A stretch of 64,000 nt of DNA from Sparassis latifolia (Eukaryota > Basidiomycota > Agaricomycetes > Polyporales > Sparassidaceae). The position numbers and the translations under genes were made by a program. Each line of letters starts with the position of its first letter. Position 1 is the first letter of the stretch. The notes under the pieces are model-generated. The model saw only the letters and a program-made list of their open reading frames with translations, ran no database searches and was not told the DNA's origin. Shown here piece after piece: positions 23,973 through 36,157 of the stretch. Where the stretch lies: NCBI GenBank assembly GCA_018466975.1, contig CM031557.1:3038001-3102000 (forward strand), read 5' to 3'.

Positions 23973-26883
23973 GAAGAAAATATGATGGGGAAGAGTGTAA
24001 GCACACCGCATACTTACAATGATCACATGCACTAAACTGTTTGTAGTTACTTGCTCTATGATTACACTCATGTCCAAATGTTCTTTGTTGCATTTTCCTT
24101 ACTTCTAAATATACATAATAAAGGTATGTTTAGATCTCTTGTGCATTGTTACTTCTACTTATACACAATGAAGTCTTGTTCCTGTTTCATCACCATCCGC
24201 CTCTGCTAGTGTTCCTGACTCGCATCGGGTTCCATTTTTCACTGCCTCTCCTGTCTTTCTTTTTAAGATGCAGAAGTAGGCTACATGTTTAACTTACAAG
24301 GCTTATTCTATCTGAAGTATGTTATTTTACTATATACAGACTGTAAGACTATCACCTCTAGACTATAAAACTATAAAAACCTTCAAAATCTACGCCAATT
24401 TCTTTTAAACCCTAGTACTATATAAAGCTAAGTTGACTTTTGCTATTTATTAATTCTTAGATAAGAGATGGTGGCAGATGAAAAAATGTGTCAAGTGAAT
24501 AATGACTGTCTACTTTTATTAGAACTTGAAGCAAATATACTGCTGTTAAGACTATCACCTTTGTGTAATAAGACTGTCACCTCTAAACTATTAGATCATT
24601 GCCTTTATACTATAAGCTCTTATAAATTTATGCTGCTTATCAGACTACATAATCTTAAGATTACCTTTGACATCCATTGGCAACTGGGAGTAATAAATAA
24701 AGTCCAAAAGTGCCCATGCAACTGTGAGAACTTCCTCTGGAACAGCGCCTGCCAACAACGCGACAAAAATGCGTTGCATCTCCTTGTGCTCAGTTCCCGT
24801 CCATTGCATGACGGTAGTAATCCCTTTCTTGAAGTGCCTCAAGCCCGGATACCCTGCAAGTGCTTTGAATCGCCGGTCGATCTCCTCCTCCCCGGCGATG
24901 GCGATGCACCAACTGACCAAATGGTCCTTGAAGACACCTTTGTGTAGCTGGTGCAGGAGGTCCGGGGTGAAGCACGCAAAGATGTCGCAGTGGGGAAGGT
25001 CATGCCAAAAGGGTTTGTACACGGCGCACAGGCCTTCGCCTTTGAATGCAGCAGGTTCCAGACCTTTCTTCTGCTTTTGCAAGGTGTCGTATGTCTCGTC
25101 GGGATCTCGGAACAGCAGTGTATCCAGCATTTCACCGCGCTCCCACGGATTCACAATACAGCAGGGACAGCGGTTTTCGCTGCAACAAGTGACGAGACAC
25201 TGTTCTGGGTAATCGGCGACATAGGAGGCAACAATGGGGTAGATTCGTCGGATGAAGGAGTCGGCACATATCATGTCCACCCCATCCTTACCGGCTTTCA
25301 CTAGCAGCGTGAGAAGCAGCGACATGCAGTGGTGAAACAGGCGGTATCCTGCAAGAGAGCATGAGTCTTTTGTAAAGCACTCTAGCTTCGACACAGGTAG
25401 GTAGCCTATCAGAATCATTGCGCGTGCAGATGACTGACATCTGGTCTCCTTTGAAATGTTGCCAATGCTCAAGTACACAGGCCACGCAGATTTATCCCCA
25501 CGAAACTGAGTGAGTTTTGTCTTGTCTGAGGACAAGATCACTGGGGCGACGACCATGCCTTTGGGCAGTTTATCCTACAAAAGGTAAGTGTTCTGTGCAT
25601 GTGCAGAGATCATGATCTGATCCAACCTGTGTTTTCCACCACCAATCACCTGTCCACATCTCGTCGTAAATATGACGAGCTCCTTCTTTGTCAGCGAATA
25701 CCTTTTCGGGAGTATATGCCATTGAATCCTTAAAGAGCGGGTTCCCAATCAGCTCCTTGATGCACTCGACTGGGTCGCGAAGCCAAAGTTCCACCTCTTC
25801 CTTCAATACCTCACCATTCTCTGCCACAGCATTCCCTTGGATGACAACTTTCTTGCAGGACCACACGGGACCAGTAGGTAATTCATCGACCTTCTGAAGA
25901 AATGCGTGAGTATTGTGGAAGGATGGCTGTGTGTGCTTCTTCGTCTGCCTCATTTCAGACCATGCAAAGTGATGTGCAAACCACTGGCAGAGTACTCACA
26001 ATTGGTAAGTCCAGGTATTCATCTATCCTGTTCTGCCCCAGATGCTTCATTAACCACTCCGCCAGTTGCCAGTCCTCCTCATCTGAAAAGGGGGCATACT
26101 CGCTGGTCTGCATTGCCCGTGCTTCCTCATGCTGCCTCTCGAACACCGTCTTCCCCTGCACTTGGACCATTGCAACCGGATGACAGCTGTAGTTGGTGTA
26201 GAAGCGCCCCACTGGAATGTCATCTTCATCGGGTACGTCTTCAACTTGCGCACACTTGGAGGTGTGCGCATTCGATTCCTCGGTTTCCTCTTCATCTGGA
26301 GACAGCTCCCATACAGGAGCAGGAATATAGCTGTCAAAGGTGGAATTACAGTTCCCAGGGGGACCGTCAACTAGCAACACCATGACAGGTTCCTCAGGAA
26401 GCGTGTGGTAAGTCTTTTCTTCCTGCTCCTCTGTGTCAAAAATGGAAACTGTCTCTGTCTTTTTGGCGATGGTATCCTCCCATTTACGGCGACATTCTCG
26501 ACGGCTGCTGATGTGTCTCTTCAGCCCACCCAAGGTAGGTAGTTCTCTAAAACAAAAGTTACAGCGGTGCGAAGCTGACATGATCGAAGCAGGAAGCCCT
26601 CCCAGTCTGCCAGATATCATTAGGGGGCCGAACGTGTCTCCTCGGACTGTGGTGCCAACTCCTGTCCGTGCACGCGGCCGAGATGACGACATCGATCCCG
26701 CAGAATCCAGGGCTCCCGATGACTCCGAAACTGGACATGGCGTGACCTTGTTGAATCCGGTTCAACCAACTGCATAAGGTTTGGGAGAGCGTGTTATTGA
26801 CGCGTTCTTTGCCCCAGTTGTAGGATAAATACTCTTGTCAGCTTCCTCAATTCCGCAACCCACCGCTGTTCTCCTCTCTGCAC

Positions 26884-28785
26884 TCATCTTCCATTGTGAT
26901 GTCGACCCAGTCAGCACGTGCACTTCCCGCTCACCAGCGCCGTCTCACAGAGAAGGAAAATTAATGCGGTAAGTATATCTTAAATGTTCACCGTAGGATA
27001 GTCTCTTACTGGAATACTCTGACCTCTACCCACCCCTTCCAGTTACCGAGAAGGTGGATGCTATACGCTGCAAGGTGGAGAAAGTGAAGAAGGCTGAGAA
27101 AGCAGAGCGTCGTGCACGGCTTCACCAGCAAGAAGCGAATGGGGAAGAAGTCAACGAAGACGAAATTGAACAGTCCGATGTGGATGACATTGAAGACTAC
27201 ATGGTAAGTCGAGCCGATACACGTTGTTACTCAACTTACTGGTGTTGATGACTGCTCAGTTCACGGACCGCACTGTGATTACAAAGCTCTCTGCCAAGAA
27301 GGATCTTCCTTATCGTGCAGACAGACTCCCTCTTGCTGCTACCACCAACAAGGGGGGCAGGAACACAGGTATGTACTTCTGTCCGATATTTCTTCAAAGC
27401 TCATGATTCATCTGATTCATTCCAGATGAGACTCCCCCACTGGTTGTGCCCAGCGACGATAATCGCGATGACGATGATGAGCCCGTTATCATACGTCGCC
27501 ATGTCCTGAAGGCAAATGTCACTCGCATTGTGATTGAGGACAACGTGGATGCTGTCACCATCACACTGTCCGCTTTCAAGAAGCGCGGACGTGATGATGA
27601 TAATGACAATGGCAGCAATGGCGAGTGTGATGGCCCCATGCAGCCTAAGTATCAGAAGGGCTCTGATGGATCAAGCTGCCCGAGGGCGAAGGACTTTGAT
27701 GATGCCACTCAGGAGGTCCTCACAATCACGATTGCGATCTTTTGGTGCATGGTTAGCATGAAGGCTCCCTTCCCGGACACCAGTACATTCAAGATCGAGA
27801 TGGCGCAGCAAGCCTGGAAGAAGGCTTGCGAGCAGACAGGCCTCAATATTATGGTGATGACCACATTAATCAAAATGGTATTTCATCCATCTTTACTGAT
27901 GCATTGGCTGACCTTCCATAATAGATCACGAAGCGCACATCTCACGTTGGTGGTGAGTTGAAGACGAAGGTCCGTGGTGTTATCCAGTCATTCTACGGCT
28001 TCCGAAGTGGCGAGAACAAGAGCGCTATCTCGTGCAACTGCCAGCGCGCTGAGGACCTCAAGGATGGATATTCTTTTGTATATGAGGTCTGTCTACTCCT
28101 TTTTTATACGCACTTGTGTCTGAGAATCTTATTTTCATCTTTCATCTCACTCCACAGGATCCGGCCACGAAGAAGGGCCTCTACAAGTCAGAGATCATCC
28201 AGATGGTGATCAACGACATGTGATTTGCCAACAAGCATGATGAGGGTGTGCATTATCATGGGTACTTTAACCCAATGCCCGTGGTGACTATTGCATTGGT
28301 CCTCGCTGCAGTAAGTGCATGCGTTCTTCATTGTATTGTTGCTTATGTCTACAACATCTAGATGGAGTGCAGCATCGATGAATGGGCCGCGGGTATCAAA
28401 GAAGATGTCCCGTTCACTGCCGCCAGCTATAAGGAAGTTTATTAAGCACACCTTTGTTGCCTACATGACTTTGAGAAGCATACCATCAATTATGGCATCC
28501 TTCGCAAGCGGTGCAACTTATGGCATGGCAATGCACGGTACACCCTGAACCTTCCTCTGGCTGCTGTACAGTACTGATGGTTGATCCGACAGCTTCCATT
28601 CTGGTGCCGAGCCGAACAGCAAAACGACAGTGCCTGCACTCGATGTGTCTGCATTTGAGGCTGCTATTCGCGAGTGGGAGGAATCCGAGACCGATGACAG
28701 TGACAACGAGGCGGTACCTGGCATGGAAGGCACTTGATAATGGTGATGACAAGTTATCATTAGAATCTAAGAAAGTTGGCCGCTA
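26884..28785 (+). pseudogene. DUF6532-like gene, broken, divergent from Plavaka 1
   Basis: Exons on the plus strand give a charged coiled region (KVEKVKKAEKAERRARLHQQEANG), RADRLPLAATTNKGGRNT, then DDATQEVLTITIAIFWCMV. The core SHVGGELKTKVRGVIQSFYGFRSG follows, then EDLKDGYSFVYEDPATKKGLYKSEIIQMVIND. The core resembles the DUF6532 domain of mushroom genomes. Two in-frame stops break it: tga after INDM at 28220 and taa after KEVY near 28443. From position in the family I would expect tryptophan at the first stop, so a G to A change explains it. Function of the domain is unknown. It starts about 200-300 bp from the Plavaka start and runs the other way. Confidence 0.6.
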
Positions 28786-28789
28786 GTAT

Positions 28790-29947
28790 TATTACTACCT
28801 TAGCCTAATGAGTAGAATGCAAATCATATCTGTTTTATGAAGCAAAGTAAGCCAGAAGGGAATTTAGTCATGCTATGGGGGAATGAACCGGATATTATAT
28901 TGATATGTCTTTCTACGTCGCACTACTCAGCTACTGCAGAACTGCTGTAACATACGCTCGCGGGGAGGTATGCAAGCTATAGCCTGCTATGACATTCTCG
29001 CGCGATCCTACAATGGGCTACGGTATTGTCATGTGATGCTACACGATGCTACAGATTTGAGGGTTGACGACACAGATATGTGGACTACTACAACTATGGA
29101 CCCCTACAGAATCAGGGGAATTTTTCCTGATGCTGACACATCGGCGGGGGCGACGAAGGTCACGGGGCAGCGGCAGGTTTGGCAGGAGCATGGGGGACGG
29201 GCACGGGAGGAGCACGGGAGGAGCGCGGGCTGCGGGGGTGCCTTTTGTGGGAGGTGGTGGTGCTGTGGGACTTAGCCCAGGGTCCTAAACCTGTAGTGAG
29301 GTCAGTTGGCTGGGCGAGTGCAAGGGCCTCTCTACGACCAAAGTTGATGGAGCAAGAGCCATTGGCTCAAGTCACCCCTAAAAATACACCTTTGGAATTT
29401 ATTAGAACGAAATATTCTCTGGATCTTCCTGAAACTTTTATAGTATGATGGTGTAGCCTATAGAATACTTGACCTATTTTTACAGAGGAATCCGGAGGAT
29501 GGAGAAAATCGTAGGAAAAATTTGGCACTACTGTACCGTTTGGCATATCCGGGTCAACGATACTACTAATAAATTTGGCCTCTGTTCTATCCAGACTTAA
29601 CTGATTTAGAGGTGTTCACGGAGTTCCAAAACCTTATGCCGGTCCGGCAGCTTAGTTATAAATCATCTCCGACAAATGGAATATCTATTTCAGGAAGGTT
29701 GTCAGGGACTAAACCCGCTGCCGAGGTCAGCCGAAGAGTTCTAAATGTGTAGAAACTGCCGGGTTGCTATCCCCTAAATCACTTATGGGAAGTCATCCAC
29801 TCAGTTATCTCTCTGCAACCAGCTTTCTCAACCACTATCACCAGTTTGCTCGTCTCTCAACCGATTCTCATCGATATACATAAACCATGGATTGTTCGTA
29901 CCTGCCATTATATGCTCAGTTTCCCGTTCTAACCTCTTCCTTCAGCT
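28790..29947. other. Gene-free stretch
   Basis: Contains a G-rich low-complexity block (29140-29270) that creates long ORFs without motifs. No gene is supported. The last ~100 bases are the upstream flank of the host gene starting at 29948. Confidence 0.45.
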
Positions 29948-30193
29948 ATGAGCCCCGATTTCCTCGCTCAGTGTGTTGCCCTCTACAAGGAGAGGGAGAG
30001 GGAGAAGGAGAAGGAGAAGGCTGTGCCCACTTGGGGCGAACTCTCGAGCCTCGCCCTTAGCGACTCCGTCACCGATGAACTAGGTTCTCCTCAGAGCACC
30101 ACTGCTTCTTTTCGCCTCCCTGTCTCCTATCTGGAGGCCAAGTACTACTATTACGGGCTGTACTCCAAGCCAGTCCTCGTGGCTCGCACGGGC

Positions 30194-30484
30194 TGTTGGA
30201 CTTGGATATTTGCCAGTATTTACTCCGACCCGATATGTATGTTAATCTTCTGTATTTGTACGATACGAGTCTCAACGTCATTACTCCACAGCGGTTCATT
30301 CACATATGTAGTTATGAATTCATAGTGACGATAGCTAAGCACTTAATGCGAGGCTCCACCAGACTCCACCGATGTACATAAAAGAGGGCGAGGAATGTGC
30401 TGAAGGGGGCAGTGTGTACTTTCCCCCCGAAATATTATTAGGTCTCGCCGCTTTCCGAGACTCTGATAGTAAGCGAAATCTTCA
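30194..30484 (+). repeat. 5' LTR
   Basis: 291 bp, tg...ca ends. It differs from the 3' LTR at about 11 positions, all transitions, more than half at CpG sites. Confidence 0.92.
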
Positions 30485-30654
30485 TTTGCACAAATGAAGG
30501 GTCATTGATTCCTTCATTCCGACACGCTTACCCTGTTGCTGACTTCAACAGCTGTCTATTGGTTTTGCCTCTATTCTACGTCATTCTCTAGTCTTTGTTC
30601 TATCTGGGTTTTAATCAACGTACGTCCTCATCCCTTCATTGATTATTTAGCGCT

Positions 30655-33600
30655 ATGGCCGACCTTCATCCGTTACTCACAGTGCTTGCTGCCGCAGTCT
30701 CGCCTGAGAGTTTTCAAGCCTTGCAGCCGATTTTGGATGTGCTTGACCAAAGGATTTCACAGGTATCTGCAGAAGCGGCCGCGGCACAGGCAAGTACCAT
30801 GAGTGCTGCTCAGATGCAGAACGTCTTACAGAATGCTCTGTCTACAGCGCAGATAACTGTGCAGGCACCTCCACAGAGCTCGGCTTCGCCCTCTACGATG
30901 ACTGCTACATGACCGGCGAGTATCAAGGCCGACCTCCTGCTTTTCCGAGGATGCGATTTGGACGATGTGAACGCCTGGATCTCGATTATTGAAGATTACC
31001 TTACAGCCCAGCACATTTCAGCGGTTGACTGGGTCACACAAATTTCGATCTTACTTCGTGATGACATGATGCGCAGCTACATCGCACAAAAAAAGGAGAT
31101 GAAGGAGCAAGGGAAAGTGTTGGACTGGGACAGAATGAAGTGATGGCTCAAAGGCAAGTATGATTCGCTGCTCCGAATTGAAAGCCTCCATAATGAGCTT
31201 CACACGATAACGTATAAAGGAAATCTTGCACGTTACAGCAAGAACTTTAGAACATATGAGTCCCAGATTCCTGTTCAGGAAATGACTTTTGGTGATCGGC
31301 TTTCCCATTTCCTTAGCCATCTCCCTCCCAATATCGCTAGGGATCTCCATCGCGAGAAGCCAACCAAGCCAGAGGAGATGTATCATGCCGCCCGCGAACT
31401 CGACCGACTTTCGAATCTATATCGCGGCATGCAGAATCATGGCTCCTCACTAACGAAAAAGGCCAAGAACTTCTTTCGCAAAAACCCGCAGCGTTCTTCT
31501 GCCATCCCTGAATCATTCACACCACCTGTCTCGATATCAACACCGCCCGTGGCAAGCACTGGGCCAGTGCTGATGGATCTCGATGTGATGCAGCCTATGT
31601 CGAGGAATAGTAGTGGGGCCAGGACTGATTCCCAGGTACGTTGTTTCAACTGTAATGGGTTTGGTCACTTCGCTCGCAATTGTCGCTTACCAAGAAAGCC
31701 TCGACAGTTGTAACCTTCGTGCTCTCGTCCATGCCAAGATTTACATGCCTTCGAGAATGCTCCGCTGTTCAAAGATGCTCTGCTGGAGTCGACAGACATC
31801 GAGGATCAGCTCAGTTGTCCAGAACTGCACAATCTTGTACATACTGACGGTGGTCATATGAAATTACCATCTTATGGCGTCAAACTAGGTGATTGGGATT
31901 GCTGTAAATGGCATGAAATGGATGCTATCCTCGACACGGGAGCAGCGTGCTCTTATATCAAGCTTGAACTCATTCGACAGATTCGTGCAGAAGTTTTTCC
32001 CATCGACACCTGCGTTATATTAGGAGCCGGCAGTACTACGATGTCTGCCTTTGCACAATTCCGTATTATGTTAGGTGGTATCAAGTACGAAATGTATGCA
32101 TATGTGCTTGATCCAAATAGCCACCTTCATTATGGTCTCGTCATCGGTCAGAACTTTATGAAGCGACATAACGCTCAACCCTGCTGGCTGAAGAACTCTT
32201 GGACGCTTTCAGATGATCGAAACATGAGAACCATGGAGATTCACCCAAGTAAGCAGACTCTGGTTAAGTCTTCGTCGACTGGTGCTGTTCACACGTCACC
32301 CACGTTAGTAACGGCCGAGCCACCGCTGCATGTTATGGCTGAAGAAAGGGATAGTTTGAATATGAGATCAGAGAAAAAGAAGTCATTTGGTACGAAGTTG
32401 AAGGACTTCGTGAAGAACAAATTCCCTAAGCTATTTCGAAAAAAGGTAGGCTTTCCACTGAAGCGTCAATGGATGCATTCGGTAGAATTAAAGGACCCAA
32501 ATCAGCAGCCTATCCGAGCTCGTGGACGACCGTTTTCGCCACTTGAACACAAAGCTATTCAGGATTTCGTTAATGAAGGCCTAGCAGAAGGCGTCATTGA
32601 GCCGAGTGAGTCCCCTTGGTCATCTCCATTGATGCCGGTAAGGAAGAAAGATGGAACTATGCAGATTTGCACGGATTATTGTCTACTGAATGAAAAGATG
32701 ATCCGCAATAGTTACCCTTTACTGCGCATTGATGATTCATATCAAAATTTAGCGGGAGCTCATTATTTTACGTCTCTCGACCTCAAATCAGGTTACTGGC
32801 AGGTACGTCTCACCGACAATACTAAACCAAAGACCGCATTTCAAACTCGATTCGGTCATTACCAGCTTTGTATCATGCCCTTCGGGCTAGTTAATGCTCC
32901 TGCCACCTTTCAAACTATGATGAATGACGTTCTACGTAACCAGCTCGATAAGTTCGCCATGGTTTATCTCGATGACATCATAATCTACTCACTGACATTG
33001 GAGCAGCACATCCAACATGTCGATGCCATCCTTAGCACCCTTGCCGCACACGAACTCGTCCTTAATGAAGCCAAATGTATATGGGGAGCTACCGAACTAC
33101 TCTATCTCGGACACATCATTTCTGCCGAAGGTATACATCCGAACCCTGATAAGATATCAGCGATATTGACTTGGCCTCGTCCCCAGACCATAACCCAGCT
33201 CCAGGGTTTCTTGAATATCACTGACTATTACAGACGTTTCATACGGAGTTTTGCGAAGACAGCTGGAGCTCTCTACTTTCTCTTAAAAGGACGTCCGCAG
33301 AAAGGATCAACTATTGAATGGCCTGAAAGTTGTGCGCAGGCATTTCAAAATTTGAAACATCATCTCACCAGTCCGCCTCTGCTTATCTATCCAGTTCCAT
33401 GACAAGTTTTCGTCATTGATAGCGATGCGTCCGACGAATGTATCGGAGGAGTTTTGCAACAGACATCTTATCTACTCAAAGTGTCTAGCGAAGGGGGAAG
33501 GAATAGCAATTCTTCTGATGCTCGCTTCAAGTTTCATGATCGCAATCTTCACCCTATTGCCTACAAATCTCGTTGTTTGACACCAACCAAACAGAGATAT

Positions 33601-35343
33601 TCTGCGCAGGAGCGCGAGATGCTGGCCATTGATTATTTACTTCAAAAATGGTGCGCCTACATCGAGGGGTCACCTATCGTCATCAGGACAGATCATGAAT
33701 CATTGAAATACTTTCTTACTCAAAAGAATCTCGGCCGTCATTTACAGCGCTTTGCCGACAATATCGGCCATTTTGATATGAAGATTGTCTATCGTCCAGG
33801 GAAGCATCAGCTCGCTGCTGATGCATTATCACGATGCGACGGTGAAGATATACCGGATTCCGATACATTGGGCCCACTCTTTGCTCATCCTATGGTTGTG
33901 GCGCCAGCACCTATGCTTCCACACACGAATAGTGCAGATTTGATTTTTGGTTCCGAAGAATGGTTGTATCGCAACAACCAAGCCGAACCAGCACCCGAAT
34001 TGTCTCAAGAACAGACAGAAGAACCTAGGTCAGTGTACCAGACACTGAAGAAATGGTATGATAGCTTACGTGCAAAAGCTGATAGTGGTGACTCTAGTCC
34101 TGACCAGTGCGGCTTCTTCATGCGCAGCGATGTGATGTATCGCCTTCTTGATAATAAGGTCTTGGTGGTTCCTATGAATTTCGAGCAATTAGAGATGTTA
34201 GTACGGAACATTCATCAGGATCTTGGTCACCTTGGTTTCCGACCGGTTGTTGAAGCCATCAAGGACCGTGCCTGGCTGCCCGATCTTTCGGAGGTTGTCG
34301 ATTTCGTTATTCGCACCTGTGATCATTGTCAATTCTCGCGCAGTGGCCCTGTCCCGACTCAACCTTTGCATCCTCTTCCACACATTGGAGCTTGGAGCCA
34401 TTGGGCTCTTGATTTCGTCGGTCCCCTCCCACGCACAGCCACCAGTAATGCATATTTATTGACTGCAATGGACCATGGCACTGGTTGGACCTACGCAGAT
34501 CCACTCCCGCAATGCTCGAAGGAAGCTGTTGTTTTGATGCTGAAGAAAATTATTACTGCGCATGGGAAACCTTTGAGTATCCTGACCGATAATGGTGAAA
34601 AATTTATATCCTACCTGGTTCAAAATTTCCTCCGCCGTCTTTCGGTCAATGACCTTCGCATGACGCCCTACCACCCGCAAATGAATGGTCGCCTTGAGTG
34701 TTTCAACTACGAGCTGGAAGAGATGTTAATGCGCTATTGTGCCCCGAATTCGCAAGGTAATTGGGATACTTATGTTGACGATGCCTTGCTGGCACACCGC
34801 GCACATATCAATCGCCGCTCGGGGACCTCCGCATTTTATTTGACTTACAGATGCATGCCTCGTCTGCCTCACGATCTTGTTGCTGACACTATTCAAGTGC
34901 CTCCTACTGATGAGGAAATTGGTCAGCTACAGAACGAACGACTTGAACATATCCAGGACTTGGAGTGCCTCCGCGAAGAGGCTAATGAATGTGCTAGGCG
35001 CCGCCTTAAAGAACAGGCTGAACGCCATGAAAGTTCCTATCGCGAGCGTGCTTTGGGAATTGGAGATCTTGTTCTTCAAAGGTCAGAACCTGATTCGAAA
35101 ATCCACCCGCGCTGGAATGGACCGTTCATTATCTGAGATGTCACTGATAAAAACATGTATCAGCTTAGCACCCACAATGGATATATCCTCCGTCGACTCT
35201 ACAATGGAGAGCGTTTGAAATGGTACTTACCTTCAAAACTTGATCCCGAGCCGCTGTTATGGTATGCGAGTGCAGATTTACAGCGAAAGGATGCTGAAGC
35301 GAGACGAAAAGCTGACCTTGCGAGACATCGAGGACAGCACTGA
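30655..35343 (+). pseudogene. gag-pol polyprotein frame with five in-frame stops
   Basis: Gag (30655-31713) ends in a CCHC knuckle (CFNCNGFGHFARNC). The same frame, without any frameshift, continues through protease (DTGAACSYI), reverse transcriptase (FTSLDLKSGYWQ, YLDDIIIYS), RNase H (VIDSDASDECIGG, DHESLKYFL, ADALSR) and a zinc-binding integrase with CDHC. The integrase core follows (HWALDFVGPL, ILTDNGEKF, NGRLECFNYELEE), ending at 35343. Integrase domain acids D, D and E are all visible. Stops are TGA at 30910, 31141, 33400 and 35134 and TAA at 31711. Each is one C to T step from CGA or CAA. Gag and Pol sharing one frame is common in fungal Ty3 elements. The element cannot make a full polyprotein as it stands. 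Confidence 0.9.
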
Positions 35344-35517
35344 ATGTATGTTTGTCATTGTTTGTTTCACGCGGTCATTTTTTCTGGAGGCTCCAGAAAA
35401 ACGATGTCTCTTGTACCGGTAATTATTTTGTCTTCTTTTATCGCTGAAATACTCTTGTATACGATAGTTAGTTGATGTTCCTTCTTTCAAGGACGAAAGA
35501 TCTTAACGAGGGGGTAA

Positions 35518-35808
35518 TGTTGGACTTGGATATTTGCCAGTATTTACTCTGACCCGATATGTATGTTAATCTTCTGTATTTGTACGATACGAGTCTCAAC
35601 GTCATTACTCCACAGCGGTTCGTCCACATATGTAGTTATGAATTCATAGTGGTGATAGCCAAGCACTTAATGTGAGGCTCCACCAGACTCCACCAATGTA
35701 CATAAAAGAGGGCGAGGAATGTGCTGAAGGGGGCAGTGTGTACTTTCCCCCTGAAATATTATTAGGTCTCACCACTTTCCGAGACTCTGATAGTAAGCGA
35801 AATCTTCA
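35518..35808 (+). repeat. 3' LTR
   Basis: 291 bp, tg...ca ends. It is followed by target duplication gggc and then the rest of the interrupted host exon. Confidence 0.92.
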
Positions 35809-36157
35809 GGGCACCGATACTTGGGAGCCACCCACCGACCCTGAGGCATACCTCCCTTGCAAGGAGCTTAGGCCCGTCAGCAGCAACCACCCCCTGAACG
35901 CGGTCTGGGACAACCTCGCTCCTCGGATCCTCAACATCCTCGATTCCAAGAGGGTAAAGTGGACGAGCATGGATGTCATTTGCATCAGTTTCGCCGGAGA
36001 GTACATCGCCCCCGTCGTCGTCTGGATTGGCATCAAGCCTGGCACCCTCTCCGGTGAAGACGGTCTCGCTGCTGTCAAGGAGTGCAAGCAGGTTCTCGTG
36101 GTGAACGAGATCCTCAATGTCGAAGTCGAGATCCGCGAGTCGGTCCGCTGGCCATGA

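Larger units (their letters stand above)
22612..24663 (+). mobile_element. Insertion in a Plavaka intron, carrying a Ty3 remnant
   Basis: 2.05 kb bounded by a 14-bp direct repeat, taatcttaagatta, at 22598-22611 and 24650-24663. Just inside are tatagtctg and cagactaca, inverted in 8 of 9 bases. A direct repeat of ~110 bp (about 23104-23210 and 24252-24360, core gcagaagtaggctacatg) may be what is left of LTRs. AT-rich throughout. It sits in what reads as an intron of the Plavaka gene: QLPMDVK before it, and acceptor tattgcag followed by the LHTTATLACL block after it. Confidence 0.6.
21377..26692 (-). mobile_element. Plavaka-type DNA transposon, transposase gene (split by an insertion)
   Basis: A large basidiomycete Plavaka transposase (CACTA-related group) read on the minus strand. 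The N-terminus has a C2H2-like finger (CNFCFRELPTLGGLKRHISSRREC); the start is ATG 26581 or 26692. Next come LAEWLMKHLGQNRIDEYLDLP, WTGDWWWKTQ, VAPVILSSDKTKLTQFRGDKSAWPVYLSIGNI, YPEQCLVTCCSENRCPCC, DIFACFTPDLLHQLHKGVFKDHLV and ITTVMQWTGTEHKEMQRIF. These are the usual landmarks in the usual order. After the insertion (22612-24663) it resumes with LHTTATLACLDTCL, FNIPKLHALQHYVNAIQLYG and the C-terminal segment ending at 21377. Frames are largely open with small introns, so decay is moderate. Terminal inverted repeats were not identified. Confidence 0.8.
30194..35808 (+). mobile_element. Ty3-type LTR retrotransposon, structurally complete, coding inactivated
   Basis: Two 291-bp LTRs, each starting tgttggac and ending atcttca, flank a gag-pol region. 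The insertion has a 4-bp target duplication gggc. A purine-rich tract (gaggggg) lies just before the 3' LTR. The primer-binding site is unclear. A hairpin cttcatttg-ca-caaatgaag spans the 5' LTR end, which could point to self-priming; this is inference only. Confidence 0.92.
29948..36157 (+). pseudogene. Small host gene of unknown function, interrupted by a Ty3 retrotransposon
   Basis: Coding runs 29948-30193 (82 codons, MSPDFLAQCVALYKERER at the start, then a Glu/Lys run, later AKYYYYGLYSKPVLVARTG). It resumes in the same frame at 35813-36157 (TDTWEPPTDPEAYLPCKELR to EIRESVRWP-stop). The 5615 bp in between is an LTR retrotransposon with 4-bp target duplication gggc (30190-30193 and 35809-35812). 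Without the insertion the frame would be open for 196 residues. No known domain is recognised; middle sequence such as MDVICISFAGEYIAPVVVWIG looks like a globular alpha/beta protein. Whether another intact copy exists in the genome cannot be seen here. Confidence 0.7.

Noticed and set aside
29140..29448. ORFs over a G-rich block
   Set aside because: Low-complexity Gly/Arg translation with no splice structure.
30910..33402. In-frame TGA/TAA stops in gag-pol as programmed read-through
   Set aside because: Five stops at unrelated places, each a single transition from sense, with matching LTR decay. This is mutational damage rather than recoding.
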